Shown here in pieces: positions 1 to 7,517 of a stretch of DNA of 32,412 nucleotides. Under the pieces are notes generated by a model that saw only the letters and a list, made by a program, of their open reading frames with translations, was not told the DNA's origin and did no database searches. Numbering within the stretch: the first letter of the stretch is position 1; each line of letters opens with the position of its first letter. The DNA is taken from the NCBI GenBank assembly GCA_024679635.1, contig JAIBDA010000001.1, forward strand, positions 1 to 32,412. Direction: 5' to 3'. The translations under genes and the position numbers were made by a program. This DNA comes from Amphritea sp. (lineage in GTDB: Bacteria > Pseudomonadota > Gammaproteobacteria > Pseudomonadales > Nitrincolaceae).

Positions 1-375
1 AACATAGAGCAGCTACAAGAACTGGTTGAGCAGAAGACCGCAGCGTTACAACAGCTTGAAGAAAACAATCAGGTTAGAAACCAGCTTTTTATCTCAGCAG
101 GCATCACGCCTGACAAGACAGGTTTACAAGCCTTTCAAGCCGAACTAAATGAAACGGACGCAAAGGCCTTCTCAACGCTCTGGAACCAGCTTGAAAAGGT
201 ACTCTTACAGGTCAATGATAAAAATAAACGTAACGAACTTATCATCACCCGAAATAGCAGAAACCTAGAACAGCTTTTAAGTATCCTCAGGGGCCAGAAT
301 CAGAAAAACACCCTCTATGACCAGAGCGGAGAGAAGGGTAATTACTCCGCTCAGAACAGTCTGGGAAAAGCCTGA
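1..375 (+). CDS. flgN: Flagellar secretion chaperone FlgN, C-terminal part
   Basis: Open in frame 1 from the window edge to TGA at 373-375, giving 124 residues; the start lies outside the window. FlgN is the cytoplasmic export chaperone for the hook-filament junction proteins FlgK and FlgL. The visible part is highly charged, Gln/Glu-rich and predicted helical, with LQELVEQKTAALQQLEE near the start. The end pattern, RNLEQLLSILRG followed by NTLYDQSGEKG, matches the conserved FlgN C-terminus in which a TLY.xxG segment follows a helix. A tRNA-Arg gene follows 60 bp downstream and no terminator hairpin is seen between them. This is ordinary core genome and marks the left boundary of the accessory DNA. 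The assignment rests on the C-terminal pattern only. Confidence 0.82.
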   Translation, partial: NIEQLQELVEQKTAALQQLEENNQVRNQLFISAGITPDKTGLQAFQAELNETDAKAFSTLWNQLEKVLLQVNDKNKRNELIITRNSRNLEQLLSILRGQNQKNTLYDQSGEKGNYSAQNSLGKA

Positions 376-435
376 TCTTTTTTGCTTTATCCCCGTGACC
401 TAAAGCCTCAGAACAAGTAGAATTCACGTCGTCGC

Positions 436-511
436 CTCCCCGTAGTTCAACCGGATAGAATAGGGCCCTCCTAAGGCTTAGATAGGGGTTCGAGTCCTCT
501 CGGGGAGGCCA
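436..511 (+). tRNA. tRNA-Arg (anticodon CCU)
   Basis: A full cloverleaf folds by eye. The acceptor stem is CTCCCCG (436-442) with CGGGGAG (501-507), G508 is the discriminator and CCA is encoded at 509-511. The D stem is GTTC/GAAT, and the anticodon stem GGGCC/GGCTT encloses the loop CTCCTAA, so the anticodon is CCT, reading AGG. The T arm is AGGGG-TTCGAGT-CCTCT. The variable region is four bases (AGAT). The extra 5' bases GC at 434-435 could extend pairing, but the T-arm position fixes the ends given. tRNA genes of this kind are common integration sites, and scarred accessory DNA begins directly downstream. Confidence 0.93.
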
Positions 512-1018
512 CTTTTCACTACTACCCCTTTTCTTTCAAAAAGTTACAGAATTTATTATTTTATGTACCGCCTTGGTGCCGCTATCCAATCCCTTTTTGA
601 AAAGCATTGATACCACACGATTACAATCCCCTGATACATGATAATTCATTTTCCCATAGTAATATCCCTATTAAATTAATTAGGGAACCTGCGAACAAGT
701 TCGAAGCTTTCTCAGTGGACAATAAATCGACTTTATGCGCGAAAGGTGTCGCAGCGGAATGAAGAATCCTTTCCAAGCCTGCTGACAAAGCAGGAAGTCG
801 ATTTATACCCAAAGGGCATGCTAAGGTGTTTTGGACTTCTTCGCAGGTATGTATGGACTCCCCCGGTTTTGCAAGAGTTTTATGATCGGCATTTTAGGTT
901 TAACTGCTAGCTTGTATCCAGCCTCTTTCATGAGCCGTTTTTTTTCGACGCTGCCCCTGATGGAAATCCGCCCGCCAGCTCCTCATTTCTCTACTGTCCT
1001 TAAAGGCCCACTGCGATT
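512..1018. other. Gene-free scarred region downstream of tRNA-Arg
   Basis: About 500 bp with no believable coding region on either strand. It holds an IS-like end near 681-700 and an 11-bp inverted repeat (723-733 and 795-805), both listed separately. The remainder (512-680 and 806-1018) shows nothing I can assign. Because it borders a LysR remnant and a truncated CHAD gene, it looks like residue of insertions and deletions next to the tRNA. Confidence 0.5.
681..805. repeat. IS-like end plus internal inverted repeat (possible degenerate mobile element)
   Basis: The sequence GGGAACCTGCGAACAAGTTC near 681-700 shares GCGAACAAGT with the IS-like end at 32127-32138 on the other side of the window, and resembles terminal repeats of IS5-group elements. 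Just inside it, TAAATCGACTT (723-733) is exactly inverted as AAGTCGATTTA (795-805). A small hairpin, CCTGCT-GACAA-AGCAGG (778-794), sits within the right part. No transposase frame is present. It could be a MITE-like fragment, the two ends of a deleted element, or a structured RNA. Confidence 0.35.
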
Positions 1019-1285
1019 TCAGATTTTGCTGACAACGGATAGTTCACTGCAACGCTGACTCAGTGCCAATTGAATAAAATCACGGGTCCCAGGCAGAGTA
1101 CGGCGATTTTTCATCCATACCACATGATCCACCACCTCTTCAGTGGCTTCGACAATCGGTACTATTTTCAACCGGGAATCAGGACGAATATCCTTTTCCA
1201 GAGCAAAACCTACACCAAGCCTAAAATGCACAGTTTCTGCCATATCCAGACGCCCATCAACCACATTCCCAACCATAACGAAGCT
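1019..1285 (-). pseudogene. LysR-type regulator, C-terminal remnant
   Basis: Read on the minus strand, the last 75 or so residues before the TGA at 1019-1021 look like the end of a LysR substrate-binding domain. GVGFALEKDI resembles the usual GLGIALLPEFL strand-helix, and VWMKNRRTLPGTRDFIQLA resembles the closing segment with RHLSPKVRAFIDFL character. No helix-turn-helix portion exists upstream in this frame. Instead the frame runs into the back half of the CHAD gene at about 1255-1285, in a different frame. I read this as the tail of a LysR gene joined by a deletion to the tail of a CHAD gene. It is not expected to be functional. Confidence 0.5.
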
Positions 1286-1907
1286 TTTTACAGACGATCC
1301 TGAGCCGGTGCAGCTTTCTACTATCCCGGTTGATAGGCCGGGACTTCCCATAAGACAGACACCGGGTCATCTTTTTATCCAGAATATTCAGTGTCTTCTT
1401 CCTGAGGGCCTTTTCACTACTGCCTTCAACGGCTGAGAACCTTTCTCTCAATCTGGACAGTTTCTCCTGATCCCGGAGATACTCATCACGACTAAACCAG
1501 GCCTTAGCCCTACTGTCGTAATCGTTTCGTTGCTCAAGCATCAGCTGATGCAGCTTATGCATCCCCCTACGCTGATTAACTTTCATTCGCCTCAGATAGA
1601 AGCCATGTTGCAGCAAAAAAACATCCGAATCACGCAACTGATTCGTTTTACGAAGATGCCGCTTAAGCAACCGGCGCAGCTCGTGGTAGTGATCACTATC
1701 AACCCAGAAGCTGGTTATCTCAATCAGTGCCAGCCCCCTTCGTAACAGCACCCGGTACTTATGCAGGGGTTCAGGATCACAATCCCTGCAGAACCCCTTT
1801 ACATGCTCATTGGCAGAGCAGTTCAGATCAGCAAGGTGCTGCCACAGGGCATCTTCAAAGGGAGAGTTCGCCGATAAACAGGGAGGGCCTGTTATCAGTT
1901 CACTCAT
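1257..1907 (-). pseudogene. CHAD-domain protein, truncated at its C-terminus
   Basis: 216 residues. CHAD domains are conserved-histidine, all-helical domains that bind polyphosphate, often found near polyphosphate or phosphate genes. Two hallmark helices are visible: LHKYRVLLRRGLALIE near residue 48 and LHRLRIVCKKLRYGWE near residue 198, the second being the usual HxLR...K.LRY motif. In intact family members the protein continues for some 50-70 residues after LRY.LE; here it stops five residues later, and LysR-like sequence follows in another frame. The second domain half is therefore lost and the gene is probably defective, although the remaining protein is open and might still be made. The ribosome-binding site is weak (AAAGG about 12 nt before ATG). 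Confidence 0.6.
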
Positions 1908-1953
1908 GCACAGTGTTGCCTTTGTTAATCGTTACTTAACTATAAACAACAAA

Positions 1954-1975
1954 AAAGGAGGCATAAGCCTCCTTT
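1954..1975 (-). terminator. Rho-independent terminator of the porin gene
   Basis: AAAGGAGGC-ATAA-GCCTCCTTT is a perfect 9-bp stem with a 4-nt loop. On the minus strand the stem is followed by a run of T (complement of the A run at 1951-1956). It lies 20 bp after the porin stop codon. Confidence 0.85.
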
Positions 1976-1994
1976 GCTATAACCTGGCAGGCAC

Positions 1995-2918
1995 TTAGAA
2001 GTTAAAGTTCAGACCCAGATTCACAACGTTAGAGTCGGCAGTACCGTACAGGGAACCATCCCAGGCCATCGCTTCAGTCCATAGCAGAACATCGTCATGC
2101 AGCTTATGCTGGAATGCCAGGATTACCGCATCGAAGTCTTCACCCGTTGCATCAGCATCATAGCTGGAGAAGCCAACAGTGTAGAGGTTCTTACCGGAAG
2201 GAATACCTACCAGAGTATCAAAGCCGGAACCTACGTTTTCACGGTCCATGTATGCACCGTTCACATAGAAACCTTCACCGGAGTATGACACAGCCAGTCC
2301 GTACTGGTTGTTATCATCTGCAGCATCAACATACCCGGCACCGAAAGTAACGGAACCAACAGAATAGGTTGCACCCAGCTGAGTCTGACCTTCGTCACCG
2401 TTATCAGCATCATCGATTTGGTGCAGTGCTTCCAGCTTCAGGCCGTTCAGATCCGGGCTGATGTACTGCAGCGACTGGCCAATACGGGAGGTACCGTCAA
2501 TGGTGTAGTAAACCGGTGCAGAGTCCCACCACATGTAGTCGCCGTAGTATGCAACAGTATCGTAGAACGGCGAGGAAACGCGACCAGCGGAGAAGGTACC
2601 CCAGTCATCGCTCAGTCCCAGGTGGGCATAACGGGTATCACCGATAGTGTCACCCTTGTCATCCAGATCCACTGCCACTTCGTATTTAGCGAATGCAGTC
2701 ATACCATCGCCCAGATCACGCTCGCCCTTCAGGCCAACGCGGGACGAGGCATCTTTGTATTCGGTATCATTGGTGCTTTCTGCGCGCTCCAGCATAATCC
2801 GCAGGCTACCGTAGAAATCAACGCCGGTATCGGCAATCTCGGCAGCGGATGCAGCCATTGGTGCAGTTACAGTGCTGGCCAGAGCCAGACTAATCAGTAG
2901 TTTTTTCATGGTTTTCAT
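1995..2918 (-). CDS. Outer-membrane porin (Gram-negative general porin family)
   Basis: About 307 residues. A classical signal peptide (MKKLLISLALASTVTAP..., cleavage likely after AASA) precedes a mature protein starting AEIADTGVDFYGSLRIMLE. The first strand YGSLR, the following SRVGLKGERDLGDGMTAFAKYE, and the final strand ending in phenylalanine (LGLNFNF) are standard for 16-stranded diffusion porins, and the Asp/Glu-rich loops fit too. It would let small hydrophilic solutes cross the outer membrane. ATG codons at 2918 and 2909 are both possible; a farther upstream TTG at 2942 is unlikely. The gene is monocistronic with its own terminator. Whether it serves phosphonate uptake is unknown; adjacency to the island is the only hint. 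Confidence 0.85.
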   Translation of the reverse strand: MKTMKKLLISLALASTVTAPMAASAAEIADTGVDFYGSLRIMLERAESTNDTEYKDASSRVGLKGERDLGDGMTAFAKYEVAVDLDDKGDTIGDTRYAHLGLSDDWGTFSAGRVSSPFYDTVAYYGDYMWWDSAPVYYTIDGTSRIGQSLQYISPDLNGLKLEALHQIDDADNGDEGQTQLGATYSVGSVTFGAGYVDAADDNNQYGLAVSYSGEGFYVNGAYMDRENVGSGFDTLVGIPSGKNLYTVGFSSYDADATGEDFDAVILAFQHKLHDDVLLWTEAMAWDGSLYGTADSNVVNLGLNFNF

Positions 2919-3064
2919 CAACTCAACATTGCTCAGGTTCAACTGAAACTGATCCTTCGGTTTCAGCTATCAGTCCGCGCGGACCTATAGGCTGGTCGTT
3001 ACGCATCATTTCAGGCAGCCCCCCGCCACCTGTTTAAAAGTCTTTCAAGCCAGCTTCCCTCTGG

Positions 3065-3088
3065 AAAAAAAGCGGCCATCCTGGCCGC
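3065..3088 (-). terminator. Orphan intrinsic terminator, minus strand
   Basis: GCGGCCA (3072-3078), loop TCC, TGGCCGC (3082-3088) forms a perfect GC-rich stem. On the minus strand it is followed by seven T (complement of 3065-3071). The plus-strand side has no T run. No annotated minus-strand gene ends here, and the porin start lies about 150 bp further along. It could end a small RNA, block read-through, or act in the porin leader. Confidence 0.7.
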
Positions 3089-3340
3089 AAACTAATTGAA
3101 GAAAAAATATTGATTCAGAATTTGTTTCAGCAGCGATCCGTTACCGATCGGTCATCAGAAACAAGGTCTATGTTGAGCAGAAAGCAGGGAAATGAAAATG
3201 GAGCAAAACGGGGGCTTAAGGTAGAAAAACTAAAGCCAGAGACAAAAAGCCAGTAATGACGCAGGGTCTGCAGGTTTCAGCTTATACCGCACTTAAGAAA
3301 TATATTTCAGCGACACAAAACAGCCATAAAAATGCAATAC

Positions 3341-3393
3341 AAAGACCTTAATCGCGCGACTGCACATTATCAATGCCTCACCATAAGGTCTTT
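3341..3393. repeat. 10-bp perfect inverted repeat
   Basis: AAAGACCTTA (3341-3350) is exactly inverted as TAAGGTCTTT (3384-3393) with 33 bp between; a further AAGGTC follows the right arm. It could be a large hairpin in a minus-strand transcript that ends at the 3065-3088 terminator, or paired regulator sites. Confidence 0.4.
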
Positions 3394-3609
3394 AAGGTCA
3401 TAGCCCAGAAACTGAACAATACCTAAGACAGCATTACGACGGACAGTTCACAAAAACAATCATTAGCTTTTCTAAGACTAAGCCTGAAAATCCTCCCGTA
3501 AAAAAGCGCTTTTTATCATCTTCCTGACACAGAGTGCTTTTAAGATACTCCCAGCTAAATCCGGGAAGGCCTTTACCTCCCACCACTTTGAAGCAGCGGA
3601 ACAGATACC

Positions 3610-4890
3610 ATGGCCAAACTGATAATGATTATGATCGACGGTATTAACCCTGATCACTTTGAAAGCTACCGCAACTACCTGCCAAACCTGGACCGTCTCG
3701 CCCGCCTGGGCACTCAGGTATCAGGTATGAAACCAGAAATGTGTGGTACCTCATGCCCAGGTCGCACCTCAATCATCGCCGGGGTATCATCTGCAGAGCA
3801 TGGCGTTTACGGTAACTTTATCTATGCCGATGGTGGTTTCCGCTGGGCCACCCCCTACGATATAAAGTGTGACACCCTGCCAGCCCTGGCTAAACAACAG
3901 GGCCTGGATGTCGCCTGTATCGGTTACGGCATGGTTCGTCCGGAAGACTGCAGCCTTTACCACGGCCCTTGGTGGGCTGATGAGATGCTGATGCGGGGTA
4001 AAGATGCCGAACCTCTGCCTGCAGACTTTCAATGGCAACGTGCCGGTGTAATTAATGACCCGGAAGGCCGGATCTCAGACCTGAATGCTGAAGCAGTTGT
4101 TTCCCCGAACCACCAACCAGACTTTAAACTTCAACTGGGTATGCTGGCCGACCAGCAACTTATCGATATTGCAGCAGGGCTGGCAACCTCTGATAAAGCA
4201 CCGGATTTTATTCTGCTTGAGATCGCCATTACCGATTACTTCCTGCATAAGTATGGCCCTGAACACAACCTGACCCGCTGGTCCATGCGTACTGCTGATG
4301 CCCAGATCGGCACCCTGCTGAGCAAACTGGAACAGGCCGGTGTACTGGATCAGTACAATTTTGCCATCTGCAGCGATCATGGCCATAACGCCTTGCCCAA
4401 CGGACTCTATGTCGATCGCCTGCTGGGTGATGATGTGATCTGGTCCAGCGAAGGTCAGGTACTGATGGTTAAGCCTGCTGATGAGGCGCAGGCTGAAACC
4501 GTTACCCAGCAGTTACTGAATGAAGGCATGGAATTGTGGCATAACGACTTTATGCCGGAGGAGGACGCTGCCCAGCTCCTGACATTTGTTGTCCCAGAAG
4601 GCTCTGACATCAGTTTTGAAGCGGCTGTTCCAGGTACCAAAGGTATCTACGGCCCGTCCAAGTATGTCTCCAACCACGGCATGCGCCCTGGTACTAAGAA
4701 AGATTACCGCTTCTGCATCTTCAGCGGACCTGACGTCCCCCAACAGATTCTGGGGGAAGCCGATAATAAACGCTTCGCTCCAAGCATGGCCGATATCCTC
4801 GGTGTAAAGACACCCTGGCAGGCAACCTCCCTACTAAAAGTTACGCCACAGTTCACAGGCCCTGAGCTGAACAGTTCAGCCCGGGCTTAA
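3610..4890 (+). CDS. Alkaline-phosphatase-superfamily phosphodiesterase / phosphonoacetate-hydrolase-like enzyme
   Basis: 426 residues, no signal peptide, so cytoplasmic. The fold is that of nucleotide pyrophosphatase/phosphodiesterases (type I phosphodiesterase family), which includes phosphonoacetate hydrolase PhnA of about the same length. All binuclear-metal ligands of the superfamily can be placed: D10 in MIMIDG, D209 and H213 in ITDYFLHKYG, D256-H257 in CSDHGHN, and H356 in VSNHGMRPG. The nucleophile position, usually Thr in the TxP context, appears to be Ser48 (GTSCPGRTSIIAG), with Thr47 as the alternative. It heads a plus-strand run with a peptide-type ABC importer and a HAD phosphatase. 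The substrate is unknown: phosphonoacetate, or a phosphonate or phosphate ester brought in by the importer, would fit. Family confidence is high, substrate confidence low. Confidence 0.75.
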   Translation: MAKLIMIMIDGINPDHFESYRNYLPNLDRLARLGTQVSGMKPEMCGTSCPGRTSIIAGVSSAEHGVYGNFIYADGGFRWATPYDIKCDTLPALAKQQGLDVACIGYGMVRPEDCSLYHGPWWADEMLMRGKDAEPLPADFQWQRAGVINDPEGRISDLNAEAVVSPNHQPDFKLQLGMLADQQLIDIAAGLATSDKAPDFILLEIAITDYFLHKYGPEHNLTRWSMRTADAQIGTLLSKLEQAGVLDQYNFAICSDHGHNALPNGLYVDRLLGDDVIWSSEGQVLMVKPADEAQAETVTQQLLNEGMELWHNDFMPEEDAAQLLTFVVPEGSDISFEAAVPGTKGIYGPSKYVSNHGMRPGTKKDYRFCIFSGPDVPQQILGEADNKRFAPSMADILGVKTPWQATSLLKVTPQFTGPELNSSARA

Positions 4891-4935
4891 CAAACTCATT
4901 AACCAAGTTCCCCGATTATGTTTCAGGAGAAACCG

Positions 4936-6411
4936 ATGAAACACCTGATTACCTCCCTGGTAGTAGCTTCTACCCTGGTAAGCGGCGCAGCTGCTGCCGG
5001 TACAATCCGCCTGGCCCACGATGTTGGCTATGCCGGTGCCGAATCTCTGGACCCGATCTCCCCTAACCGTTTTTTCTACGCCAACCAGATGCTGTACTCC
5101 CGTCTGGTACGTCAGGGTCAGGACGGTCAGCCAAGCCCGGACCTGGCAACTAAGTGGTCCCCATCAGCGGACGCTATGACCTGGACCTTCGAACTGCGTA
5201 AAGGTGTTAAATTCCATGATGGTTCCGATCTCGATGCTGCGGATATCAAATACACCCTGGAACGTATCAAGGATCCGGAGATCGATTCTCCTGTAGCCGC
5301 AGTTCTGGGTGTTATCGATAGCGTAAACATAATCGATGACCATAAGTTCGAAATTAAGCTGTCTGCCGCCCACGCTGACCTGCCGCTGCTGCTGATGGAC
5401 TACCGTGTGCGTATGATCGCTGAAGGCAGTGGTGACACTATCGCCAAGACCGGTAACGGTACTGGTCCATTTATCCTGCAAGAGCTGGATCCTGAAGGCA
5501 CCACAGTACTACAAGCAAACCCTACCTACTGGGAAGGTACTCCGGCTTCTGACGGTATGGAGATCATCGGTATCCCTGACTCCCAGGCCCGTGTTCAGGC
5601 AGTTATGGCTGGCCAGATCGATTTCGAAGACAGTGTCATCTCTCAGCAGAAGCGATTGTTCGAAAACAACCCACAGTTCAAGCTGCAGAGCATCGCGACC
5701 GGTGAATGGCGTGGTCTGGTATTCCGTACCGATATGGCGCCTCTGGATAACCCTAAGGTACGTAAAGCCCTGCGTCTGGCGGTTGACCGTGAAGCTATGC
5801 TGAAGCTGGTTTCCGGTGCAGGTGCAGGTACCGTTACCTGTGACCACCCGGTATGGTCGGGCGATCAGTACCGCACCGAGATCGATTGCTCCCAGAACAT
5901 CGAAAAAGCTAAGCGCCTTCTTAAAGAAGCCGGTTTCGAAAACGGTATCGAAGTCACTATCAGTTCTGCGGACAACGAGCCTGAGTGGATCCGTATGATC
6001 GAGGTTTACCAGCAGCAGGCAGCAAAAGCCGGTATCACCATCAAACTGAACATGGTGCCTTCTGACGGTTACTGGAGCGATGTCTGGATGAAGCACCCTG
6101 CCGTTGCAACCCGTTGGTCCCAGCGTCCTGCTGACCAGATCCTTAACGAAAGCTTCCGCTCTACTGCGGCTTGGAACGAAACTTTCTTCAAGAATGCTGA
6201 GTTCGACAATGCCCTAGATAAAGCCCGCTCTGAGTTGGATTTTGAAAAGCGTAAAGGTCTCTACGCCAACCTGCAAAGCACCCTGTGGGAAGAGGGTGGT
6301 GCACTGATCCCTTATCACCTCAACCAGACCCGCGTACTGCGAAGCAACGTAACAGGTCTGGCACCGGTAGAGAACTTCTCTATCCGCTGGAACCTGGTTG
6401 ATGTTAAGTAA
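4936..6411 (+). CDS. ABC importer periplasmic binding protein (SBP family 5, peptide/nickel type)
   Basis: 491 residues from ATG 4936, chosen because CAGGAG lies 7 nt upstream and because MKHLITSLVVASTLVSGAAAA is a good signal peptide; an in-frame ATG at 4918 has no such site. Mature features fit the DppA/OppA family: SPNRFFYANQMLYSRLVR, then KWSPSADAMTWTFELRKGVKFHDG at about residues 75-100, which is the family signature region, and the closing IPYHLNQTRVLRSNVTGL. It would capture the ligand in the periplasm for the two permeases that follow. Family 5 proteins bind peptides, nickel, opines, sugars and other polar molecules, so the ligand cannot be read from the family. The neighbouring hydrolase and C-P lyase suggest a phosphonate-containing conjugate. 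A hairpin after the stop probably sets a higher level for this gene than for the permeases. Confidence 0.85.
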   Translation: MKHLITSLVVASTLVSGAAAAGTIRLAHDVGYAGAESLDPISPNRFFYANQMLYSRLVRQGQDGQPSPDLATKWSPSADAMTWTFELRKGVKFHDGSDLDAADIKYTLERIKDPEIDSPVAAVLGVIDSVNIIDDHKFEIKLSAAHADLPLLLMDYRVRMIAEGSGDTIAKTGNGTGPFILQELDPEGTTVLQANPTYWEGTPASDGMEIIGIPDSQARVQAVMAGQIDFEDSVISQQKRLFENNPQFKLQSIATGEWRGLVFRTDMAPLDNPKVRKALRLAVDREAMLKLVSGAGAGTVTCDHPVWSGDQYRTEIDCSQNIEKAKRLLKEAGFENGIEVTISSADNEPEWIRMIEVYQQQAAKAGITIKLNMVPSDGYWSDVWMKHPAVATRWSQRPADQILNESFRSTAAWNETFFKNAEFDNALDKARSELDFEKRKGLYANLQSTLWEEGGALIPYHLNQTRVLRSNVTGLAPVENFSIRWNLVDVK

Positions 6412-6429
6412 CCCCTGACGGATTCCATC

Positions 6430-6465
6430 AAAACCGAAGCGGTGCTACCAAGCCGCTCCGGTTTT
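6430..6465 (+). terminator. Intercistronic hairpin, partial terminator or mRNA stabiliser
   Basis: AAAACCG-A-AGCGG, loop of 10 nt, CCGCT-C-CGGTTTT: twelve pairs with one internal mismatch, followed by a short T-containing tract (TTTTGCTT). It lies 18 bp after the binding-protein stop and about 90 bp before the first permease. This is the usual place for a structure that uncouples binding-protein from permease expression. Confidence 0.65.
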
Positions 6466-6553
6466 GCTTATTTAAAAGGGATCTGAAAAGCATCAACTAC
6501 ATGATCTGCTTTTCAGATCGCTTTCAGAACAAGAGAACACGATAAGAGAAATT

Positions 6554-7501
6554 ATGCTGAAGCTCATACTACAACGGCTAGGGCTTGCGACATTTACCCT
6601 GTTTACCGTCTGTGTACTGGTATTCGGAGTCACCGAAGCCCTGCCCGGTGACGTCTGCACTGCCTTCCTTGGTCGCGATGCCCAGGGTATCCGGCTGGAA
6701 AACTGCCGCCAGCAACGTAATCTGGATCAACCTGCTCTGCAGCGCTTCGCTGACTGGGGCGCTGGCGTGGTACAAGGCGATCTGGGCACCTCTCTTAAGC
6801 GGGATAAACCGATCAACGATCTGGTCGCCACCCGGATGCGTAATACCGCCGTACTGGGGCTAGGCGCAGCTCTGATCGGTATTCCCCTGGCGATCATACT
6901 TGGGGTACTTGCCGCACTGAGACGGGATAAACCCGCCGATGTTGCCATATCCGGCACCTCGATCTTTGCCATGACCATACCGGAATTCGTTACCGCAACA
7001 GTGCTGATCTATATCTTTGCAATCCAGCTACAGTGGTTCCCGGCGGTAACCACGGTTCGCCACAACGCACCACTGTCGGATCTGATACCCAATATCATCC
7101 TGCCGATGATAACTCTGGCGCTGGTAATGATGGCCCACATCCTGCGCATGATCCGCTCCGCCATGATCGACGTGATGGCCAGCGACTTTGTCCAGATGGC
7201 CCGCCTTAAAGGGGTGCCTTACTGGCATATCGTCTTTCTCCATGCCCTGCCAAGTGCCATGTTACCGGCGATCAATATCATCGCCCTGACAATTGCCTGG
7301 CTGCTGGGTGGCGTAGTGATTATCGAGCAGGTATTCAACTACCCGGGCATCGGTACCCTGATGATTCGTGCCATCTATGACCGGGATCTGCCACTGGTAC
7401 AGGCGATCGCCCTGATCCTGGCCGCAGTCTATGTACTGTGCAATCTGCTGGCGGACCTTTCCTCCCTAGCCCTTAACCCTCGCCTGCGCAGTGCGCGGTA
7501 A
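6554..7501 (+). CDS. ABC importer permease, DppB/OppB type
   Basis: 315 residues, six predicted membrane helices. It starts MLKLILQRLGLATFTLFTVCVLVFGVTEALPGD, the standard N-terminal helix of DppB-type subunits. The periplasmic segment carries the RLDQP-like NLDQPALQRFADWGAGVVQGDLG. The EAA loop that contacts the ATPase is MARLKGVPYWHIVFLHALP at about residues 215-235. It forms the inner-membrane channel with the next gene product. The stop is 16 bp before the next start. Confidence 0.9.
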   Translation: MLKLILQRLGLATFTLFTVCVLVFGVTEALPGDVCTAFLGRDAQGIRLENCRQQRNLDQPALQRFADWGAGVVQGDLGTSLKRDKPINDLVATRMRNTAVLGLGAALIGIPLAIILGVLAALRRDKPADVAISGTSIFAMTIPEFVTATVLIYIFAIQLQWFPAVTTVRHNAPLSDLIPNIILPMITLALVMMAHILRMIRSAMIDVMASDFVQMARLKGVPYWHIVFLHALPSAMLPAINIIALTIAWLLGGVVIIEQVFNYPGIGTLMIRAIYDRDLPLVQAIALILAAVYVLCNLLADLSSLALNPRLRSAR

Positions 7502-7517
7502 TTACAGGAGATACGTT

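Larger units (their letters stand above)
2919..3609. other. Long intergenic region with orphan hairpins
   Basis: About 690 bp with no supported coding region. It should contain the minus-strand porin promoter and the plus-strand promoter for the hydrolase operon at 3610. Visible structure: a minus-strand terminator (3065-3088), a 10-bp inverted repeat (3341-3350 with 3384-3393), and a 14-bp palindrome AAAAAGCGCTTTTT at 3501-3514. No TCTGGTATATACCAGA-type operator and no convincing PHO box was found. Confidence 0.5.

Noticed and set aside
621..812. A 63-residue minus-strand frame in the left scar
   Set aside because: It spans the inverted repeats and the IS-like end and resembles no protein family I can name; probably not a gene.
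5509..6096. A 195-residue open frame antisense to the family 5 binding protein
   Set aside because: The composition is typical of a shadow frame (rich in His, Val, Arg, Thr) and the plus-strand gene is certain.
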